DNA from: Actinomycetes bacterium | GTDB lineage: Bacteria; Actinomycetota; Coriobacteriia; Coriobacteriales; JAEZXW01 | Direction of reading: 5' to 3' | Length of the DNA stretch: 8,494 nucleotides | NCBI GenBank assembly: GCA_023419515.1 | Contig: JAEZXW010000023.1 | Span: 1-8,494, forward strand | Shown: positions 6,167-8,494 of the stretch, in pieces | Numbering within the stretch: position 1 is the stretch's first letter | How the letters are laid out: each line of letters begins with the position of its first letter | Translations under genes and position numbers: made by a program | Notes under the pieces: model-generated | Told to the model about the DNA's origin: nothing | The model's input: only the letters and a program-made list of their open reading frames with translations | Databases searched by the model: none

Positions 6167-6481
6167 ATGGCAAAGATGAAGATCCGCCAGGGTGACCGCG
6201 TTCGCGTCATCAGCGGTAAGGATAAGGGCAAAGAGGGTGTTGTCCTCAAGGCAATGCCACGCGAGGGCCGCGTTGTTGTTGAGAAGGTTGCTGTCGTCAA
6301 AAAGGCAGTTCGCCCAACGACTGCAAATCCTAAAGGCGGCATCGTTGAGCGCGAGGCTTCGATTGACGTTTCAAATGTCATGTTAATCGATCCAAAGACT
6401 GGTGAGCCTACCCGCGTTGGTATTAAGCGCAAGGATGGCAAGGCTATCCGCGTTTCTAAGAAGACCGGCGAGGAGATTTAG
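6167..6481 (+). CDS. rplX: 50S ribosomal protein L24
   Basis: L24 is one of two initiators of 50S assembly, binding near the 5' end of 23S rRNA. The 104-residue protein has a KOW motif at about 6-33 (core VISGKDKGKEGVV, 14-26), then ANPKGGIVEREASIDVSNVM (53-72), which matches the family. AAAGGAGTGG (6153-6162) lies 4 bases before the ATG. It is the last gene of the cluster. The gene that nearly always follows, rplE, is missing, and a terminator lies 54 bases downstream. Confidence 0.98.
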   Translation: MAKMKIRQGDRVRVISGKDKGKEGVVLKAMPREGRVVVEKVAVVKKAVRPTTANPKGGIVEREASIDVSNVMLIDPKTGEPTRVGIKRKDGKAIRVSKKTGEEI

Positions 6482-6535
6482 CCTCACCAGATAGTTCAAA
6501 GCTATCAGTAATTCATCGAATTGGTGATGGTCATG

Positions 6536-6575
6536 AGCCCCTTGGTTTACCACTGGTAAATCGAGGGGCTTTTTT
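6536..6575 (+). terminator. Strong rho-independent terminator after rplX
   Basis: A 16-bp stem pairs 6536-6551 with 6555-6570. It has only two G-U pairs and no bulge, a 3-base ACT loop and a GC-rich base (AGCCCC/GGGGCT), and runs into six T (6570-6575). It ends the rplB-rplX transcription unit. Confidence 0.93.
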
Positions 6576-6619
6576 GTACGAGGCATCCCCGTAGTATTAG
6601 GTAATTTTGTGATGGGTGC

Positions 6620-6648
6620 TTGATCCAATTTGTGCTGCTCATTACAAT
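6620..6648 (+). promoter_or_regulatory. Sigma70-type promoter of rplM-rpsI
   Basis: TTGATC (6620-6625), a 17-base spacer and TACAAT (6643-6648) match the consensus boxes at 4 and 5 of 6 bases with ideal spacing. It lies just after the rplX terminator and leaves a leader of about 60 bases before the rplM start. This separates rplM-rpsI from the upstream cluster. Confidence 0.72.
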
Positions 6649-6659
6649 AAATCAGTTCA

Positions 6660-6690
6660 CCAACAGAGCCCCGTGAAATCTCTGTATTGG
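6660..6690 (+). promoter_or_regulatory. Leader hairpin upstream of rplM (possible L13 autoregulatory site)
   Basis: CCAA-CAGAG (6660-6668, sharing the central A) can pair with CTCTG-TA-TTGG (6680-6690). At minimum ACAGAG (6663-6668) pairs perfectly with CTCTGT (6680-6685) around an 11-base loop. It lies in the short leader between the promoter and the Shine-Dalgarno. Ribosomal leaders controlling rplM-rpsI by L13 are known in other bacteria. Whether this hairpin is such a site is inference; I cannot match it to a known leader family. Confidence 0.4.
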
Positions 6691-6716
6691 ACAAACCGTT
6701 TTATTGGAGGAACTAC

Positions 6717-7151
6717 GTGAAAACGTACTACGCAAAGCCAGGTGAGGTGGCACGCGAGTGGGTTATCGTTGACGCCGCTGGCAAGACCCTCGGTAGGCTC
6801 GCAACGCAGGTTGCTCATATCCTGCGTGGCAAGCACAAGCCGCAATACACCCCTCACGTTGATGTAGGTGACTTCGTTGTTGTCATCAATGCCGATAAGG
6901 TCCAGCTTACCGGTAACAAGGCATTCAAGAAGACCTACTATCATCACTCTGGCTATCCAGGTGGTCTGAAGGAAACTCCATTTTTGGTAGCGCTCGAGAA
7001 GCACCCTGAGCGTGTTGTCGAGCACGCTGTTAAGGGCATGCTCCCCAAGACCCGCCTTGGCCGTCAGCAGTTCAAGAAGCTCAAGGTCTACGCTGGCGAG
7101 AACCACCCTCATCAGGCACAAAACCCACGTTCAATTGATTTGGAGGCGTAA
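6717..7151 (+). CDS. rplM: 50S ribosomal protein L13
   Basis: L13 is an early 50S assembly protein. Starting at GTG 6717 gives 144 residues, the normal length, beginning MKTYYAKPGEVAREWVIVDA. Family motifs follow: GKTLGRLAT (22-30), LRGKHKP (36-42), HSGYPGGLK (77-85), VKGMLPKTRLGR (105-116) and LKVYAGENHPHQAQ (122-135). GGAGGAA lies 5 bases upstream of GTG and fixes the start; an upstream in-frame TTG at 6687 lies in the leader hairpin and has no ribosome site. It has its own promoter and is followed closely by rpsI. Confidence 0.98.
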   Translation: MKTYYAKPGEVAREWVIVDAAGKTLGRLATQVAHILRGKHKPQYTPHVDVGDFVVVINADKVQLTGNKAFKKTYYHHSGYPGGLKETPFLVALEKHPERVVEHAVKGMLPKTRLGRQQFKKLKVYAGENHPHQAQNPRSIDLEA

Positions 7152-7158
7152 ATAGCCC

Positions 7159-7557
7159 ATGGCAACTACCAATGAAGCTCTTTATATCGGGCTTGGACGC
7201 CGTAAAAACGCAGTCGCACGTGTGCGTTTGGTGCCCGGCACCGGTAAGGTAATGGTTAACAAGCGTGACGCCAAAGAGTACTTTGGCCGTGAGCAGACCC
7301 TCGAGATGGCACTTGCTCCTTTCAAGGTCACCGATACCCTCGGTCACTTTGACGTAGTAGCTCGTTGCAACGGCGGCGGTCTTTCCGGTCAGGCTGGCGC
7401 TCTTCGTCTGGGCATCGCTCGCGCGCTGCTCGAGGCTGGTGAGTATCGTGATGATCTCAAGAAGGCAGGCTTCTTGACCCGTGATGCTCGTTCGGTTGAG
7501 CGCAAGAAGTACGGTCTCAAAAAGGCTCGCAAGCGTCCTCAGTTCTCCAAGCGCTAA
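7159..7557 (+). CDS. rpsI: 30S ribosomal protein S9
   Basis: S9 is in the 30S head; its C-terminal tail reaches the P-site tRNA. The 132-residue product shows GLGRRKNAVARVRL (11-24), GGGLSGQAGALRLGIARAL (72-90), LTRDAR (106-111) and the invariant basic end KKARKRPQFSKR, whose last Arg contacts tRNA in other species. Seven bases separate it from rplM; GGAGG in the last rplM codons is the ribosome site, about 11 bases before the ATG. It lacks the longer N-terminal extension of some actinobacterial S9 proteins. Confidence 0.98.
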   Translation: MATTNEALYIGLGRRKNAVARVRLVPGTGKVMVNKRDAKEYFGREQTLEMALAPFKVTDTLGHFDVVARCNGGGLSGQAGALRLGIARALLEAGEYRDDLKKAGFLTRDARSVERKKYGLKKARKRPQFSKR

Positions 7558-7615
7558 TCTTTGGTTGCTGCGATTTGGCAGCTTCACATTCATCCGCTTG
7601 GACGGCATTGAAGAT

Positions 7616-7644
7616 GTGACACAAAAGGTCTTCCTCTTTAGAAT
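7616..7644 (+). promoter_or_regulatory. Candidate glmM promoter overlapping the rpsI hairpin
   Basis: GTGACA (7616-7621), a 17-base spacer and TAGAAT (7639-7644) match the sigma70 boxes at 5 of 6 bases each. The -10 box lies in the hairpin loop, so a start about 7 bases later would fall in the 3' arm. The new transcript would then lack the complete hairpin and have a leader of about 30 bases. Confidence 0.6.
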
Positions 7645-7660
7645 GAGGGGAAGGCCTTTT
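7623..7660 (+). terminator. Terminator-like hairpin after rpsI
   Basis: AAAAGGTCTTCCTC (7623-7636) pairs with GAGGGGAAGGCCTTTT (7645-7660), with one G-U pair and small bulges, around an 8-base loop. The A-run and T-run on the flanks belong to the stem. The T-run is only four bases, so it may be a leaky terminator or attenuator between rpsI and glmM. Its loop contains a -10 box. Confidence 0.65.
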
Positions 7661-7679
7661 ACACATTAAGGAAGAATTT

Positions 7680-8494
7680 ATGGCAAACACGCTTTTCGGG
7701 ACCGATGGTGTCCGAGGAGTTGCAAATACAGAGCTGACCTGTGAGCTAGCGTTTGCACTGGGTGCTGCTGCTGCTCGTGTATTGGGGCCGCGCATTATGA
7801 TCGGCCGTGATACCCGCACCTCAGGTCACATGCTCGAATCCAGCTTACTTGCTGGCATTATGAGCGAGGGTGGCACCCCGTATTGCGCGGGTATCATCCC
7901 AACACCAGCCGTGGCATTGCTCACCCGCGAACTTGAGCTGGACGGTGGCTGCGTGATCAGCGCCAGCCATAATCCGCCGCAGTACAACGGTATTAAGTTT
8001 TTCTCGCCACAAGGCACTAAGCTTTCTGATGAGCTGGAGGATGCCTTAGCGCGTGAGGCAAGCCAGGAGCGCAAGAGTAACCCAGAAGATCGCGTGACAG
8101 GCAGCAAGGTCGGCATGATCCATAAGGTCAAAAATGCTCGTCATCGCTATGTCGATCACAGCATTGCGCAGCTTGCTGATCAAGGACTTGACCTCTCGGG
8201 CTTAACGATTGCCCTTGATTGTGCTCATGGTGCAGCGATCAAAACGACGCCTGAGGCGCTCGAGCGTCTAGGTGCTCAAGTCATTGCGATTAACACGAGC
8301 TACACCGGGGACGATATCAACGTAAATTGCGGTTCAACTCATTTGGACGAGGTTAAGCGCCTGGTTGCTGAGCACCAAGCCGATGTAGGTATTGCTCACG
8401 ATGGTGATGCTGATCGCGTTCTTATGGTTGATCACACGCAGGCTGAAATTGACGGTGACGCCATGATCGCGATCGTTGCACTCGATCTTAAGGA
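7680..8494 (+). CDS. glmM: Phosphoglucosamine mutase, 5' part (cut by window end)
   Basis: GlmM converts glucosamine-6-phosphate to glucosamine-1-phosphate on the route to UDP-GlcNAc, peptidoglycan and other envelope glycans. 271 codons are present and open to the window end, out of about 450 usual for the family. The N-terminus MANTLFGTDGVRGVAN is canonical. ISASHNPPQYNGIKFF (93-108) holds the catalytic Ser96, which carries the phosphate. DGDADR (241-246) is the metal-binding loop. These cover domains 1, 2 and the beginning of domain 3. TAAGGAAG lies 5 bases before the ATG. The order rplM-rpsI-glmM is typical of Actinobacteria. I chose GlmM over other phosphohexomutases from the N-terminus and this context. 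Confidence 0.96.
   Translation, partial: MANTLFGTDGVRGVANTELTCELAFALGAAAARVLGPRIMIGRDTRTSGHMLESSLLAGIMSEGGTPYCAGIIPTPAVALLTRELELDGGCVISASHNPPQYNGIKFFSPQGTKLSDELEDALAREASQERKSNPEDRVTGSKVGMIHKVKNARHRYVDHSIAQLADQGLDLSGLTIALDCAHGAAIKTTPEALERLGAQVIAINTSYTGDDINVNCGSTHLDEVKRLVAEHQADVGIAHDGDADRVLMVDHTQAEIDGDAMIAIVALDLK

Noticed and set aside
6510..6522. Small inverted repeat AATTCATCGAATT after rplX
   Set aside because: A short AT-rich 5-bp stem with a strong terminator just downstream; likely chance.
6657..7121. 154-codon minus-strand open frame opposite rplM
   Set aside because: Shadow of rplM; no supporting start signal or motif.
7081..7608. 175-codon minus-strand open frame opposite rpsI
   Set aside because: It lies antisense to rplM/rpsI, whose codon bias opens the complementary frame; no family motifs and no ribosome site.
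1..8494. CRISPR arrays, insertion sequences, tRNA genes or attachment sites
   Set aside because: No spaced direct repeats, transposase motifs, cloverleaf or CCA-ended structures, or target duplications were seen, including at the ribosomal cluster junctions where a mobile element might have explained the split.

Overview
The window looks like chromosomal DNA from an actinobacterium of moderate GC content, with a class such as Coriobacteriia as a tentative guess. The order rplM-rpsI-glmM at the right end is the usual actinobacterial arrangement. The base composition is too low for most other actinobacterial classes. The genus cannot be read from the sequence alone.

Left part (1-2320): selenium and formate. 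On the minus strand lies selD (selenide, water dikinase; start at 1170, stop at 40). Its reading frame is crossed by one in-frame TGA at 1071-1069, exactly where the family has its catalytic Cys or selenocysteine, inside the conserved motif GGUAAKWGPG. A small stem-loop right after this TGA fits the bacterial SECIS pattern. SelD is therefore almost certainly itself a selenoprotein, and a naive caller would truncate it to a TTG start and lose the active site. Divergently, on the plus strand, is a complete formate/nitrite transporter (focA-like, 1511-2320). The ~340 bases between the two contain a doubtful 84-codon reading frame that abuts selD. The pairing suggests selenium-dependent formate metabolism.

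Middle part (2321-6575): a ribosomal protein cluster in S10-operon order, rplB-rpsS-rplV-rpsC-rplP-rpmC-rpsQ-rplN-rplX. It has short gaps or overlaps and closes with a strong intrinsic terminator. The usual head of the operon (rpsJ-rplC-rplD-rplW) is absent. The usual continuation after rplX (rplE-rpsN-rpsH-rplF and so on through rplQ) is absent too.

Right part (6576-8494): a clear sigma70-type promoter drives rplM (L13) and rpsI (S9), with a leader hairpin before rplM. After rpsI comes a terminator-like hairpin whose loop contains the -10 box of an apparent glmM promoter. The 5' 271 codons of glmM (phosphoglucosamine mutase, cell-wall precursor synthesis) then run off the window.

Most of the window is ordinary housekeeping sequence. 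The points worth a second look are the selenocysteine-containing SelD with its SECIS, the split of the ribosomal protein super-operon, and the overlapping terminator and promoter before glmM. No evidently new multi-gene system is visible.
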